Shown here in pieces: positions 28,327-40,246 of a stretch of 64,000 nucleotides of DNA. Position 1 is the stretch's first letter; the number at the start of each line of letters is the position of its first letter. The position numbers were made by a program, and so were the translations under genes. Below the pieces are notes generated by a model. That model searched no databases. It was not told the DNA's origin and worked only from the letters and a program-made list of their open reading frames with translations. Source of the DNA: Silene conica (lineage: Eukaryota; Streptophyta; Magnoliopsida; Caryophyllales; Caryophyllaceae); NCBI GenBank assembly GCA_029255685.2, contig CM055312.2, forward strand, positions 82,439,010-82,503,009. Reading direction: 5' to 3'.

Positions 28327-29885
28327 CTAGTAAACTACGTCATCATCATCATCATCGTCGTCCTCCTCCTCCTCCTCATCATCATCAGCAGGAACATCCT
28401 CAGCGTAATCCTTCGTTATGTAGAACCGCTCCATATCATCAACCAAGCGTCGCACGTACGGCCATTTCTGGTCGGGGTCCTGACTATAGATCTGTGAGAA
28501 ATGACGGCTAAGAGTCCGGCCAACCTCGGCTCCTCGGGGAAAGGGGGTGAGCGCATCTGAACATGGCGTGCAGGGGGGTAGAAGTATGGGTGAGAAATCT
28601 TCTTGTACCAACTAATGTACCGTGAATCACACTGAAACGGCATCAAAGCCCGGTCATGACGCTGTCTCAACGGAATCTCAGCCTCTCTCAAACCCCAATC
28701 TAAATCAGCAGCATCACCGTACGACAGCTTGTAACCCTGAGCCGGCTCTGCCGGACGACTCTCGGCAGCTGGGACCCGCATAGAGTTCGGGTGATCCTGA
28801 ACATAGCCAAACTGACGGAGACACCTATCAGGCTGGTACGGCTCCACTATATCCAAAAACCTGATCACCCCCGAGTAGAGCGTACTCCGACAACCCCTGT
28901 ATGGGCTAACAACGTAAGGGAGCCACGTCACCTACTCCGCCCTCAGCCCGTCCAACCTCTGCCTGTGCTGCTCCAACAACCCCTCATCTCCCCTAAACCT
29001 AGGAACTCGTGACCAAGCCTCGACAAGTGGTCGTCCCTCAACATAATATCCCGAGTGAGGCCTGAACGCCGGAAAATACCCGTATATCCAAGCCTTGAGC
29101 AACGGCAGACAACCGCTAACCCCAGCTTTCTCCCTATGCGAAGCCATCCCCAATTGTCGGTACAGGTACGCCAATGTCGCGGCCCCCCAAGCATAACCGC
29201 GTATATCATCTAAATCATCAAACAACGGCAACATACGAGCGACAACCCGATCGCTGGACTTGTCGGTGAACAAAGTTTGTCCAACCAACAACATCACGTA
29301 CGCCCGTAGGGAGTCCTGCTGGCTCCCCTTCTCCGCGACATCCATCAGCTTCCTCACCAAAATCCCCCCACCCCTGTAAAGGGGTGGAGTCACGGTCGCA
29401 ACGTCGATGCCAAACAAGGCCGCGAACTTCCCCTTCAGACCAATCTCCCCCATCGTACCCTCGTCCATAACCCTAGCGCCATCCACCCGTATGCCGAGGA
29501 TCCTGTGAACGTCGTGCAACAGTATCGTAATCTCACCAAACGGCATGTGGAAAGTGTTGGTGTCCGGCTGCCACCTCTCGACGAACGCACTGATAAGGTT
29601 CTCATCCAACCCGGTGGTCAATGAGGTCCTAAGATGATCAAGCCCGCTCTCGTCAACTCTATCCATACCCGAAAAGCGGACCCTCAACTTACTCATCTTC
29701 TCCATAGCGCCCGGCCTCTCGTAACACGTGATCCACTGTCTCGCGCTCCCCTCATCCGTCCAACTACTGCGAGCTACGTGGCCACCGAAGCTACGTAGGA
29801 CAGTAAGTACAGACGGCCCCCCCTCAACCGGACCCTGTAGACGCCAGGAAAGATCTGGAGTCTTCTTCCTCCCGCCCGTGCTACT
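28327..29885 (-). pseudogene. PMD (plant mobile domain) protein, C-terminal part
   Basis: From 29885 the minus strand is open, beginning SSTGGRKKTPDLSWRLQG, through MEKM at 29705. It carries the PMD core: AFVERWQPDTNTFHMPFGEI, then a LHDVHRILGIRVDG motif, the LVGQTLF...YAWGAATLAYLYRQL helices and LLKAWIYGYFP. These are the hallmarks of the aminotransferase-like/PMD family. A TAG at 28932-28934 interrupts it just before VTWLPY, and a frameshift near 28600 moves the end into the frame finishing with a long Asp/Glu tail at 28327. PMD proteins of the MAIN/MAIL1 type work in the nucleus in gene silencing; this copy is transposon-borne and disabled. Confidence 0.85.
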
Positions 29886-30267
29886 TGTAACACCCCCATT
29901 TATTTAAGAGCCTTTAGCAAGACATTCTCAAATAAATAGGACTGTTACCACCCCGGAATATCCGAGGTAGTGAATTACAAGGTAAACAAACCAAAGGTAA
30001 TTTATATAAATATTGTTTAACTTTGAACATGGTATTACAACAAATACGAGTTCCGAACTTGATAAAATGGAAGTACAACTGACGATATCTAAATGTGATC
30101 TAACTCTAAGTAAGTCCATGCCATGTCTCACTCCATGCCCAAGCTCCTGGTCCATCTGTTACTGACCTGTAAATCTACTCCCCATTCCGGATCATCGTAG
30201 GTGTACACGAATACACAGGGTCAACCGCGAGGTTGAGTAGAAAGATAAATAAAACAACAATATAAAA

Positions 30268-30402
30268 TACTCCGCACCGATCCAACGCCAAATATATACT
30301 CCGCACCGATCCAACACCATATAAACTCCGCACCGATCCAACACCATATAAACTCCGCACCGATCCAACACCATATAAACTCCGCACCGATCCAACGCCA
30401 TA
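30268..30402. repeat. 27-bp minisatellite in the LTR
   Basis: Five copies of a unit starting ACTCCGCACCGATCCAAC, followed by ACCATATAA or a close variant, stand in tandem; the three central copies are nearly identical. Confidence 0.9.
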
Positions 30403-32762
30403 ACACAAGACCCAATTTTTCCACATCGAATCATATCACAGTATAATATAGATAACACAATATAGTGATCACATGATATTATATCACCAACATGCTTTAG
30501 GTCAAATAAGCACACATTGCACAATATCATATAACAGTAGTATCCCCTACCTCAATTGCGGAATGACAACCAAACAGCTGCTAGAAATGTTCCACCTCGA
30601 ACAACTGAACTCAGTTCCTATAATATTATTGAATATCAATTTCTACCCATACTCACATTACTAAAATAACTCGACTATGTTCATTGTTATATACTCATAA
30701 CATATTATAATAACATACTTGCAAACATGTTCATATACGTATCAATTATTATACTCATTATTCGTATCAATCATCATTAGCCAAATAAAACCTAATAAAT
30801 ATAGACTTATTATATATAAATTTACTATATATACACTTACTATATATGGCATACGATCAATCCCTCAATTCATCACAACCACAAAATAAATAACTAGTTG
30901 TCAACACGATACTCCTTTATAATATTAATAACCATAAATTAGTTGTAAAATGATTAATAACAACAATAACATAATTAAGATATATCATATAACTATAGAC
31001 CTTAACAATAATAACACAACTAATTATAACAAGATCAATGTTAATAATGAAATAAACAATAACACTTGATAAGATCTTACTATTGATAATACTAATAACA
31101 AGATAAATCCCAACAATAACAATAACAATAGTAATAGTAACAATAATACTAAACAAAAATACTAATAATAATAAAACCCTAAAAGAAACAAACAACACTA
31201 CTAACCAACGTGACCAAGCTACACGACTCAACCCGTTCTCTCTCTTTACCTCCGCAACCAGCCCCCACAGCCACCAACAACCGCCAGCCCCACTACCCAG
31301 AACCACCCTGGACCTTGGTGACCACCGGCAGTTGCGTCGCCCGTCACCGGCGAGGAGGACCAACCCCATAACCCGGTCTGCTCCCTCACGTTCGCCGCCC
31401 TACCTGCCTCCTTAACCAGGCTGTCGGCGACTCCACTACTCAGCCCACAACCCGTGACACTGCCCAGACCACCCCCTTACACCAACACTACAACACAACC
31501 CGTCTGTTTTCGACGCTTTTTTAGTCTGTTTTCGACGCTTTAAAGCGTCGGCAATTTTATTTTCGACGCTTCATAAAGCGTCAGGATTTGGGGCGTCAGG
31601 ATCTTTCGACGCTTTTTGGTGTCGACCTTGGCGACGCTTTTTGGTGTCATGAGGCACGACGCCTTTAGGTGTCAGTCTTTCTCGACACTTTTTTGCGTCG
31701 AAACTCTTAACTTCTCGACGCTTTTCCAGTATGGAAAAAGATACTATACATACAACTAGGACTTTTATTTTATGACTTTTTTCTCTGAATACCTGATTGA
31801 ATTAATTAATTGTTAGATTACAAGAAACAACATTATGAATTAATGACAATAATATATACCAAAACAAAATCATATAACATAATAAATTGAAATAGCATTA
31901 TCAAATTACATGTTTTCAAGTTCAAAAGAACTATTGTAAGTTTTTCGTTCAACCGAACAATAAAAAATTTTCCACGCAAAAATAATAAAATGTCCCGAAA
32001 GATTAAATAATCTACGATAAAAGGTAAGACAAGCTAAACTACTACCAAAAAGTGAACTCCAGATTTGCTTGCTCCTCTCATCTCGATGCACCACCACCAT
32101 TTTGTCGAGTTCGATATCTACATGCAAAGAAATTAAATATCGTCAAGTCAAAGAAAACAACCAAACTTAAACCAAAATGTGAAGTGATCTGATCTAATAT
32201 ATAGCATTTTGATAGAATTAGTAAGCATTCAAATAAGTAGATCTTCGAAGGGTGGCAGCCCATGCAGATAATAAGTACAAGATCGACAAAGCTTGCTTTT
32301 TTCTCTGAATGGTAGTCAAACATAACACTGGAAGCTTTTGGTTTTATCCAATTTAGGGATACTGAAACGGTTGAACACGAGTCAGCTCCACACTTCTATT
32401 GCAATTTGCAATTGTTATGCTATGGAAGTATATTTTCAACTCCACACTGTCAGACTCAGAATCCCTGGAGTAAAATACATTCAAAACGCCAAACGTAAAC
32501 TAGTGCCAGAGACGTAGGGAGTACCTAACCTATAAGTTGGTTCTGGTTCAATTTATTCATTTCCAAACGCATAAAACATTATAACTACAGGAAACTCCCG
32601 GTCACACATGTATTTATAATATTCAGTATTAAGAAACACAAGTATTCATTCATCCAAACAATATAAACCCTTACCGTAGCCCAAAATGGCAGATAATTAA
32701 CACTGATTTTTCGAAAATGAAAATATACCCTAAATACCTGGAAATAACAAGGAAACAATAGC

Positions 32763-32961
32763 TTCGAACATTATCATCCTCCAATAGTTCTATAAGTTCA
32801 GGCGTCTTCTTCAAATTGAGATCAGCTAATAATTGAATCTGATTAACTCAACATAGTTAGCATCAAATTCGTTTGGTAAACTAATGGGGGAGTAGATAGG
32901 GAAAGTGAGACTAATTAAATACCTTGATCACTTGAGAAATCAGCCCCATAATAAGATTAGG
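32763..32961 (-). pseudogene. Captured fimbrin (actin-bundling) gene fragment
   Basis: Two adjacent minus-strand exons keep their splice sites. 32923-32961 encodes PNLIMGLISQVIK (acceptor TTGTAG, donor GTATTT). After an 84-bp intron, the exon from 32838 encodes IQLLADLNLKKTPELIELLE. Together they match the conserved fimbrin/plastin segment between calponin-homology domains (GLISQ(I/V)IK joined to IQLLADLNLKKTP, with the exon border after K). Similarity stops after EDDN. It lies inside the CACTA element, so this is transduplication, not a working gene. Confidence 0.75.
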
Positions 32962-33273
32962 CTACAAAATGAAAGTAAAGTTGATCAGCCATTTAAAATT
33001 AATGAAAATAGCAAAGAATAGTTCAATGTCTGATAATAGCTTCTCCATCCAGTGTTCCAAAGAGCTTCTACGATGTAGGACATGAATAGTTCAATGATTT
33101 AGACATCAACAAATAGAGAGATAAGAGAACGACAATTTAGAACATGAGAGATCATCCACGTCTAAAGTCAACATTAAATCAACAATAAGAAAGGAATATC
33201 AAAATTAATAATCTTACTGAGTGCATATCAAAATGAAAAATAATATATCAGAACGAGAAAAGATGGTGCTTAC

Positions 33274-33360
33274 CTCTTCAGTCAAGCTCCTGCTTTTAGT
33301 TCCCAAAAGCTTTCTTGAAGGAGGGATAGGCAAATTTTTCCTCGGAAATATTTTCTTCAG
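33274..33360 (-). pseudogene. Unassigned exon-like segment in the CACTA element
   Basis: An 87-bp, phase-0 segment between a TTTGCAG acceptor and a GTAAGC donor reads LKKIFPRKNLPIPPSRKLLG and continues to SLTEE. It is probably another captured exon. It could belong to the same fimbrin locus or to a different gene; I cannot tell. Confidence 0.4.
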
Positions 33361-36300
33361 CTGCAAATGACGAGCATTAAAACAAAAACTGAAGGTATGT
33401 GTGATCCATTCAGTTCGGGTAACACGTATGAATTAATAAAATGCCACGGGGTCAAATATAAAGCACTCAAGCCAACCTAATTCGAGGATCACTCGACCAA
33501 ATCATAAACCATATAATCGTGTTCTAAACAACTGTTATTCGACCTACACCATATCGTCATCTGACAAATATTCTGTCCAAAGACCAATATCGGTATAAAC
33601 AGAAGCTAGAGCAGGAAGTCTACAGAGATACAAAATCCAAATTAGAATACCCCAGACACATATTTTTGTTTCATTCTGGAGGTGATGAAATGAGAGAAGC
33701 AATCAGATGAGAAAGTGAAATTCCCCTCCTATTATTGTGTAATAACAACTAATAACCTAAATGTCAGGATACTCCTCATCAAACAGTAAGAAGAAGATAT
33801 TATTGAAATGACCTTAGAAGTTAAAGCATACCTTCTAATCATTCATCTGCCACTGTCCCTACAATCACAATGTTTGTAGTTTGTCCAACTCTTCCCTCCG
33901 TCTTTGACACTTCTAAAACAACAAAAAAGGATACACACACAAATACTCAATTGTTGGACTGTAAGTCCGCAACCAAAGACTATAAGAAAAGGCTAAGATT
34001 AGAATGTTCTAAGAATACACACAGACCATATGAAAAAGGATGTGGGTTAATAACAGAAGTCTCCTTTTTAATCAGTTTGAAGCAACATGACTGTGATGAC
34101 TCCCTCTAGTAGTTTAGTGGTTGCGCTTGTTTGCAAAGGAAAGTTGCAGTCATCCGATGCAATTACCGACATAAAACTCATTATGAGTTATGGAGAACAT
34201 ATTTCTGTGCGTACATCCAACCTCTTTACCCACTGGCCACCACTTACACGAGCCCTTCAGACACGACAGTTTACAGTGATTCACAACATAACATCTCATC
34301 ACACATTTCATCAAAATATTATATAAAAAAAATCAAGATCAAGTTACCTGCAATTCTCTTCTTGTATTCAATTTCCATCATGCATGAAAAGATATGTGCA
34401 CTGTCAAGTAATCAAAAGCGATAGAAATATCAAACAAGTGCAGAAATGGGGTGAAGATAAAAGGGAGTAATAACTTGGTGATGAAATGATAAAAGAAGAT
34501 GGATTAAATATATAAATCATATTCCTATACACACATGAATATATCAACTGCACACCAACATACAAAAGAATGAACGAGTATAATTTGCGTCCTCATATGA
34601 AGAAAACCCTATAAAAAGATCCAATCATATCCATCTCATAATTTGTTTCGGCAATGGAATCCGCCGAGTTTAAAATGAAAAGGAGAGGATGATGTGAGGT
34701 TGCGAATAAGACTCTATTTGCTGCTTCATAATTTAAAATGGTTAGTTTGGCAAAACTGGATGGGTTAAACATATAAATAACAAATAGAACATATAGATGA
34801 TTTCTAGTTACGGTTTTTAAGGTCCCTTGTATTACCTATTCATATAGGACTATCTGATTAAAGGGAACAATAAACAAGGTGCAACAATTTGTACTGAAAA
34901 TAACCCTTTTTCAGTCTTCCACATCTTTATGCAATGCCGTTTTTGATTAGCAAGCGTTTTTTTCGCTCCAAATGAGAGGTCGACGAATTCTCATTACATA
35001 ATAACCGTCCATGGATTCGGCATTCTATCTTGAAACACCGAACGCCGAAATAGGGCGATTCTATGAAAAACATCCCCTAAAAGAGGGCAATGAACCATCA
35101 AGGATTTCAAAGGGTGCTCACATTTGTGTAAACAGGGACCCGTAAAATGAAATGATTAATTGATAACAAATTGTGTACAGGTCCAAAGTTAGCTATTATC
35201 TCGTTAATATTATAATGGTGCATAATTATATAAACCAACATCCATCGCTTTCTTCTCATCTGCGTATGACCATTTTCATACGAGTAATCTACCAAAATTG
35301 AAGGTAAAGTCGCTACAAACAACTCTTTGTGATTGAATTTCTCTTATGACCATTTAACAAACACTTCACACAAAACAAAATCCACATATTAATACTAGAA
35401 TAAACAAGAATTGTATAAACAAACTAACAACGATTGAAGAGTTATGAAAATGATAAAAGAAATTGTTGGAACAAAAAACCCTAACTAGTGTGTAAAAATC
35501 GAAATATAATTAAAATCGACACAAAGTTAACAACTTCGGTTAGTATCTAAATCAAGATCCCCTTTCAAAAAACAATACACCATATTGGGGTTGATTTTAA
35601 TTAATAACTTACAAGAGATTTAAGGAGTGTATTGAAGGCGGAAATGACGAACCATGTTGGTAGTGAAAAATTGAATCCATTCTGGTGATGAATGAAAGGG
35701 GAAAAATAGTTTCCCATTACTTCATGTTAATTAGGATTGACGAACCATCTTGGTAGTACAAATACAAATATAAATGGTAAAGAGAGCCAGAAAGATAGAA
35801 CTCAGGGCGAGAGAGATACAAACGATCTGGCGAAGATTGAAAGGAGAAAAAGTAGTTTCTAGATCTGGTTTATTTTACATTGGTAGATGAAGGGAGTTTT
35901 TGATGGTTTAAATTTTTATCGTTCCCATAAAGTACCCTTCTTTTTCAACTAAGGCGGGTCTCTCAAAATTTTGAGAGGCTAAATACGCAAAATTCACTTT
36001 ACCGCCCTTAAACGAGCTCGACACTTTAAAAAGCGTCAACGCCAAAGCGTCAAGAAGACAAGGGTTATGTAGTAGTGCAAGCCACCGACTCTCGGTGGTA
36101 CCACCACATCGACCTCCCCGAGTCGGCGGTGGTGCCACCTCTAACAACTCGTACCCGAAAACTACCCAAGGAACCCGCCAAAACAGAGGGAAAACAGAGG
36201 ACGAAAAACCCTTATTCGACACTGTACACACCACCACCGACCACCCAAAACAACCACCGTGGCACTCCCCTGGCTACCACCTACTACTCCCCTCCAACTA

Positions 36301-36966
36301 CCATCAAGACGAGCCCCTAGCACAGCATCGACACAAAGGAGAACACTACCTGGTCAGATTCGTTACTCCTAACTGTAAATTGAACAACCCGTGACAGGCG
36401 CCTGAAACCACCTTCACTGGCGTTGCACGGTAGTTGACATAACCACGACAAGGATCAGACACGACACCCACACCCCATAGGCTATCAACATAAGAGAAAT
36501 AGACCCAACACGCAACAAACACGACTCAGGGAAGCACACTAAAACGCGACAGAGAAAGACGACTAAAACAGTGTTTAAACATACTTACTTCGTGCAGACG
36601 TCGACCACCCTTAGGCCGCCTTGTGACCACCGTGAGTACCACCAATCTACTCATTGCTATGTCGGCTGGGTATGAGAGTGCTTTGGCTGAGGATTAGGGT
36701 GAACTAGGGTTAGGGTTCTTCCTATAAAAGTGACGGCAGGGATGAGGCTGTAACTTCTGAAACAAACAAGGTTTAAGTGTGGGCTGCCTCAAGACACGAA
36801 ATTCGAGGCCCAACTACTTGTCCCATGGTCCCTAGTTCGAACCCCCATGGCAACATAACTCAACATCACTTGAGTAATATAAATCTAGAAGCGAAACCGC
36901 ATAGAGAAGCGCTATTGACTCGACTACTTAACCTAGATATCATAATCGAATTTCCGAGGTATTACA

Positions 36967-37401
36967 ATTAGAGGCACCACCCTCCACAAATGGCCTATAT
37001 CGGCCGTTACCATCACGTACGATCACCTTAACTGGTCGATCGTCTGCCTCCTCGTCCAAAAACTGGGAGTCGTGCTCCTCCTCCTCCTCAACCTCGACAT
37101 CATCATCATCATCCTCATCCTGTCTCCCGACCCTAAACTACTCCACCTCCTCGTCCTCCGAACTACTAAGTCGGTCCCTAAAAAAAGCCCTCGGTAGCTG
37201 TAGCTCGTCCTCGGGAGTAGGGTCGGGAGACCTTATTTGGAGACCATTTCCCCTACCCCTACCCCTACCCCTTACTCCCCTACCAGCCTGTGGCGCTGCT
37301 GCTGGTTGTGATGCTATCGGGACACGACGCTTAGATCCCGTCACTCTTCGGCCTGCGGTACGGCTAATTGCAGGCATGATATCATCCTCATTGTAAGACA
37401 T
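36967..37401 (-). pseudogene. PMD protein, N-terminal part (separated by insertion)
   Basis: Starting with MSYNEDDIMPAISRT at 37401 there are 145 codons to 36967. They include a basic GRGVRGRGRGRG patch, an in-frame TAG after EDEEVE (37138-37140), an acidic stretch, and RYRPFVEGGASN at the end. The frame joins directly onto SSTGGRKK at 29885 if the 7,081-bp insertion is ignored, which supports these being one gene. The TAG could be a decayed glutamine codon. Confidence 0.75.
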
Positions 37402-37549
37402 CTACATTTACGAGATTACAATAACGTTAAATTAATATAATTAAACAAATTGTCATAAAAACTAAAATAATAAAAACTAAAATAAGAAATTTTAACTATT
37501 AAAATTGAAAATATACGGCCTAAACGTAAAAATAAACTCGAGGAAACCC

Positions 37550-37675
37550 CCTAAACCCTAAAAACCCTAAACCCTAAACCCTAAACCCTACCTAAACCCT
37601 AAACCCTAAACCCACCCTAGCCACCCCAGCCCTAAACCCTAAACCCTACCTATACCCTAAACCCTAAACCCTTAA
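37550..37675. repeat. Telomere-like CCCTAAA tract
   Basis: About 14 copies of CCCTAAA (the plant telomere unit), broken by short CCTACC/CCACC interruptions, stand in the right arm of the Mutator-like element upstream of the PMD start. It is interstitial and short. Confidence 0.9.
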
Positions 37676-37970
37676 CCCACGTCCCAACCCACCCTACCGA
37701 AAGCCCACGTCCATACCCCCACCAACGTCCCAACCCCACGTCCCAACCCATCCTAGCCACCCCAACCCACGTTCCATCCCCCCACCAACTCCCCCAACCC
37801 ACGTTCCATCCCCCCACCAACGCCCCTATCCCACGTCCATACCCCCCACCAACGTGCCCCCCACGTCCCACCCTACCCTAGACGTCAATCCCTCACGTCC
37901 CACCCTACCTTAGACGTGCACAACTCACGTCCCACCCTACCTTAGACGTGTAACACACACGTCCACCACA
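37676..37970. repeat. CCCACGTCC-rich minisatellite
   Basis: Tandem, imperfect units built on CACGTCCCACCCTACC and CTTAGACGTG form the right subterminal region of the Mutator-like element. They share the ACGTCC core with the left-arm array at 27250-27453. Confidence 0.8.
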
Positions 37971-38516
37971 CTTTCGGATCTTTTCTAATCTAACCCCCAC
38001 ATTCGGCTTTTGATTCAAAATTCAACTTAGAACAAATCTAATTCTAACAACAATCTAACTAACATCAACAACAACAAACAAAAATAGCACAAAAGTTGAA
38101 TCAAAATCCCTAAAATTAACAAAAACAACAAAAACACCAAAAACATTAACAATTAACACTACAACTAACAAATCTAACATAATTAACCTCAACAATAACA
38201 AGAATAACAACTACAACAACATTAATTAAAACTAACAAGAGTAACTAAAAAAAAAAAGGAAAACTAACCTCAACCGTGCGTGTGGTGGTGCGGTGGTGGT
38301 GGGTCGTGCGGTGGTGGTGGGTCATGCGGTGTTGGTGGTGGTGCTGCGGTGGTGGTACGGTGGGTGGTCGACGGTTATGTGGTGGGTGAGGGGTTTGGGT
38401 GAGGGTTTTTAAATTTGTGAGGTTTTGTGAGCTAAAGGGTAGTGTGAGTTTTTTTTTAAATTACGTCGACGATTTGTTATAAAACGTCGACGACCTTTCG
38501 CGATTCGGAACATAAT

Positions 38517-39147
38517 TAACATTGACTCTATGTATATAATTTCAGTAAAATATAAACTTAATAATTTTAATAAAATGTATTAATAATCGTTAATAAACAA
38601 CATTACTCCAATAATTGGAGAATTGTAATTCATTGTTTGAGTTTTTAGAGTAATTAAATTCAATTTTAGGGTAAAGATACATATATAAGAGTTATTTTGT
38701 TTATATTTAGGGAAAAAGTTTATGTTTAGGGAAAAAATGTATCAAATGGAATTACTAGAGGTTAAACTTGTATGGTTTACACAATTACACCTAATTTTCT
38801 ATATAAGGCGATCTTATACAACATGTTTATTACTACTTGCCATTTTATTATGGTCCTCTCACAAAAAAATAGTTTTTGTTTAGGGTATATAGTACTCCAT
38901 TTTTTTCTGAAGACGAAGAGGTTTGATCGTCCACTTTTGAGACATGTGGTCAACAAATCCGTCCTTTGAATATTTTGAGGGAACTTTTGAGACATGTGGT
39001 CAACCCAATTCGTCTTTTAAATATTTTGGGAAAACCCAGATCTCCACTAAATCAAGAACACTGAATTAACACTCTAATTTTAATTTTACAAATAAAAATG
39101 GTTACATTTTACAAAAATAAACTAACTAAAAAATAATACAAAATAAA
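38517..39147. other. Intergenic, small tandem duplication
   Basis: No gene. ACTTTTGAGACATGTGGTCA occurs at about 38933 and again about 57 bp later, a two-copy tandem repeat. Confidence 0.5.
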
Positions 39148-40147
39148 TACTTCCTCCATTCCAATCAATTCTATACATTTCACTTTTTCGGTACTATTCA
39201 CAAGTCGAGTGAATTTTCGATACAACTTCTAATATGTAACATAAAATATAGTCATGTGAGATCTTGTTTAAATTGTCTTACCGAGTACGTTGTGAATATC
39301 AAAGTTTCATCATTTTTATCGACGGGGAAGTGGCAAATAAACTCCATACGTTTACTGTTATGTGCAAATAAACCCCACAACTTTCATTACGTGCAAATTA
39401 ACCCCGTATGTTTAGCAATTGGTGCAATTCAGTTATATTATTAATCTTTTATAATTTAAAACATAAAAACTGTATTAACATGATTATTAATTTGTGAAAA
39501 CCCAAATCTACCCTTCGTTTTATCACCTAACATACCACCACACCAATATTTTCATCACCTATAACCACCACATGCATGAGATTATCTCAAATCCATCATC
39601 AACCACCACAGCAAGTTTGACACACTCTACCCCCAACCGCCCCTGACTACTAAACTGACTAAGTTGCGTCCTCGGTGTTGGATGACATGTGCCTTAGGTC
39701 AACATTGCGCGGGTCAGGGTAGTGCGCTAGTGAAACTGGGTTGTTTCTGTGTGGTGGATTGAAGAGGGTGCCATGTGGTGGTGGTTCACCGTTCACGTAG
39801 TGGTGTTAGGGTTCAAGTGAGAGAATATGTGCAGGGGTAGATTGGTCAATTAACTAGATTTTCCTTACAAAAATGAAAGAAAACTAAATAAAGAATAATC
39901 AAGAGAAAGGAGAAATCCGCTGAAATAATTAAATGAGGCTAAATTGCACCAGTTGCTAAACATATGGGGTTAATTTGCACGTAATGAAAGTTGTGGGGCT
40001 TATTTGCACATAAGAGTAAACGTATGGGGTTTATTTGCTACTTCCCCGTTTTTATCGATATGTAACTAAAGATATTAATAAAAGAAAACGGGTATTGACA
40101 AACGTGAATAAAGCAAATGTATAGAATTGATTGGAAGGGAGGAAGTA
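39148..40147. mobile_element. Stowaway-like MITE interrupted by a second MITE
   Basis: Ends are TACTTCCTCCATTCCAATCA and ATTGGAAGGGAGGAAGTA. Removing the 726-bp inner element and one 10-bp duplication leaves 264 bp, the same length as the copy at 12411-12674, to which it aligns in reverse orientation. Its right edge is about 100 bp upstream of the HSP110 TATA box. Confidence 0.92.
39323..40048. mobile_element. Mutator-type MITE nested in the Stowaway-like MITE
   Basis: The target duplication TTTTTATCGA occurs at 39313-39322 and 40049-40058. Inverted ends are CGGGGAAGTGGCAAATAAAC and GTTTATTTGCTACTTCCCCG, extending about 100 bp inward. A long TIR with a 9-11-bp duplication suits Mutator. With a shorter duplication (TTTTATCG) a hAT origin is possible but less likely. 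No coding capacity. Confidence 0.88.
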
Positions 40148-40246
40148 TAAAAGATCCCGTGAATACAAAACTAGTTAATTAATCAAAGTGAAAGAAAATT
40201 GCTCGTCTCCTCCTCGCCTCATATAATAAAACCTTGTGTATCTCTC

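Larger units (their letters stand above)
31486..36077. mobile_element. Non-autonomous CACTA (En/Spm) element with CAA TSD
   Basis: The left end is CACTACAACACAACCCGTCT; the reverse complement of the right end is CACTACTACATAACCCTTGT. CAA stands directly outside both ends (31483-31485, 36078-36080), a correct 3-bp target duplication. Subterminal repeats of (T/C)GACGCTTT and AAAGCGTC are dense at 31500-31730 and again at 36000-36055, as expected for transposase-binding repeats of CACTA elements. The 4.6-kb body has no transposase but does carry exon-like fragments, including a fimbrin piece. Confidence 0.92.
29886..36966 (-). mobile_element. LTR-like insertion splitting the PMD gene (probable solo LTR)
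   Basis: On the minus strand it begins TGTAATACCTCGGAAATT and ends GGGGGTGTTACA, i.e. TGT...ACA termini as in Ty3/gypsy LTRs. It contains a TATAAAAG-like box read as CTTTTATAGGAAG on the minus strand. Excluding the CACTA element inside it, it is about 2.49 kb. There are no gag-pol genes, so a solo LTR or a non-autonomous element is likely. The flanks CTACT and ATTAG are not a target-site duplication; the PMD frame is continuous across them. Confidence 0.6.
26832..38508. mobile_element. Mutator-like element carrying a PMD gene and an unknown ORF
   Basis: Terminal inverted repeats: the left reads GGGGGTTGCGAAAGGTCGTC and the reverse complement of the right reads CCGAATCGCGAAAGGTCGTC. Both continue with GACGTTTT and a second ATCGTCGACGT motif. 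Direct repeats AACATAAT (26824-26831 and 38509-38516) act as a target-site duplication of at least 8 bp. Inside are an unknown plus-strand ORF (27611-28086) and a convergent PMD pseudogene (28327-29885 plus 36967-37401). No transposase (MURA) is visible. Without the 7,081-bp insertion at 29886-36966 the element is about 4.6 kb. PMD domains are known in plant transposons as well as in host MAIN/MAIL proteins. Confidence 0.8.

Noticed and set aside
31906..32323. Two minus-strand frames in the CACTA element as real genes
   Set aside because: Short, no recognised domain, no consistent splice context; at most captured fragments.
29886..36966. The 7-kb interruption as an intron of the PMD gene
   Set aside because: The borders are TGT...ACA, not GT-AG, and the segment contains a complete CACTA element and LTR features.
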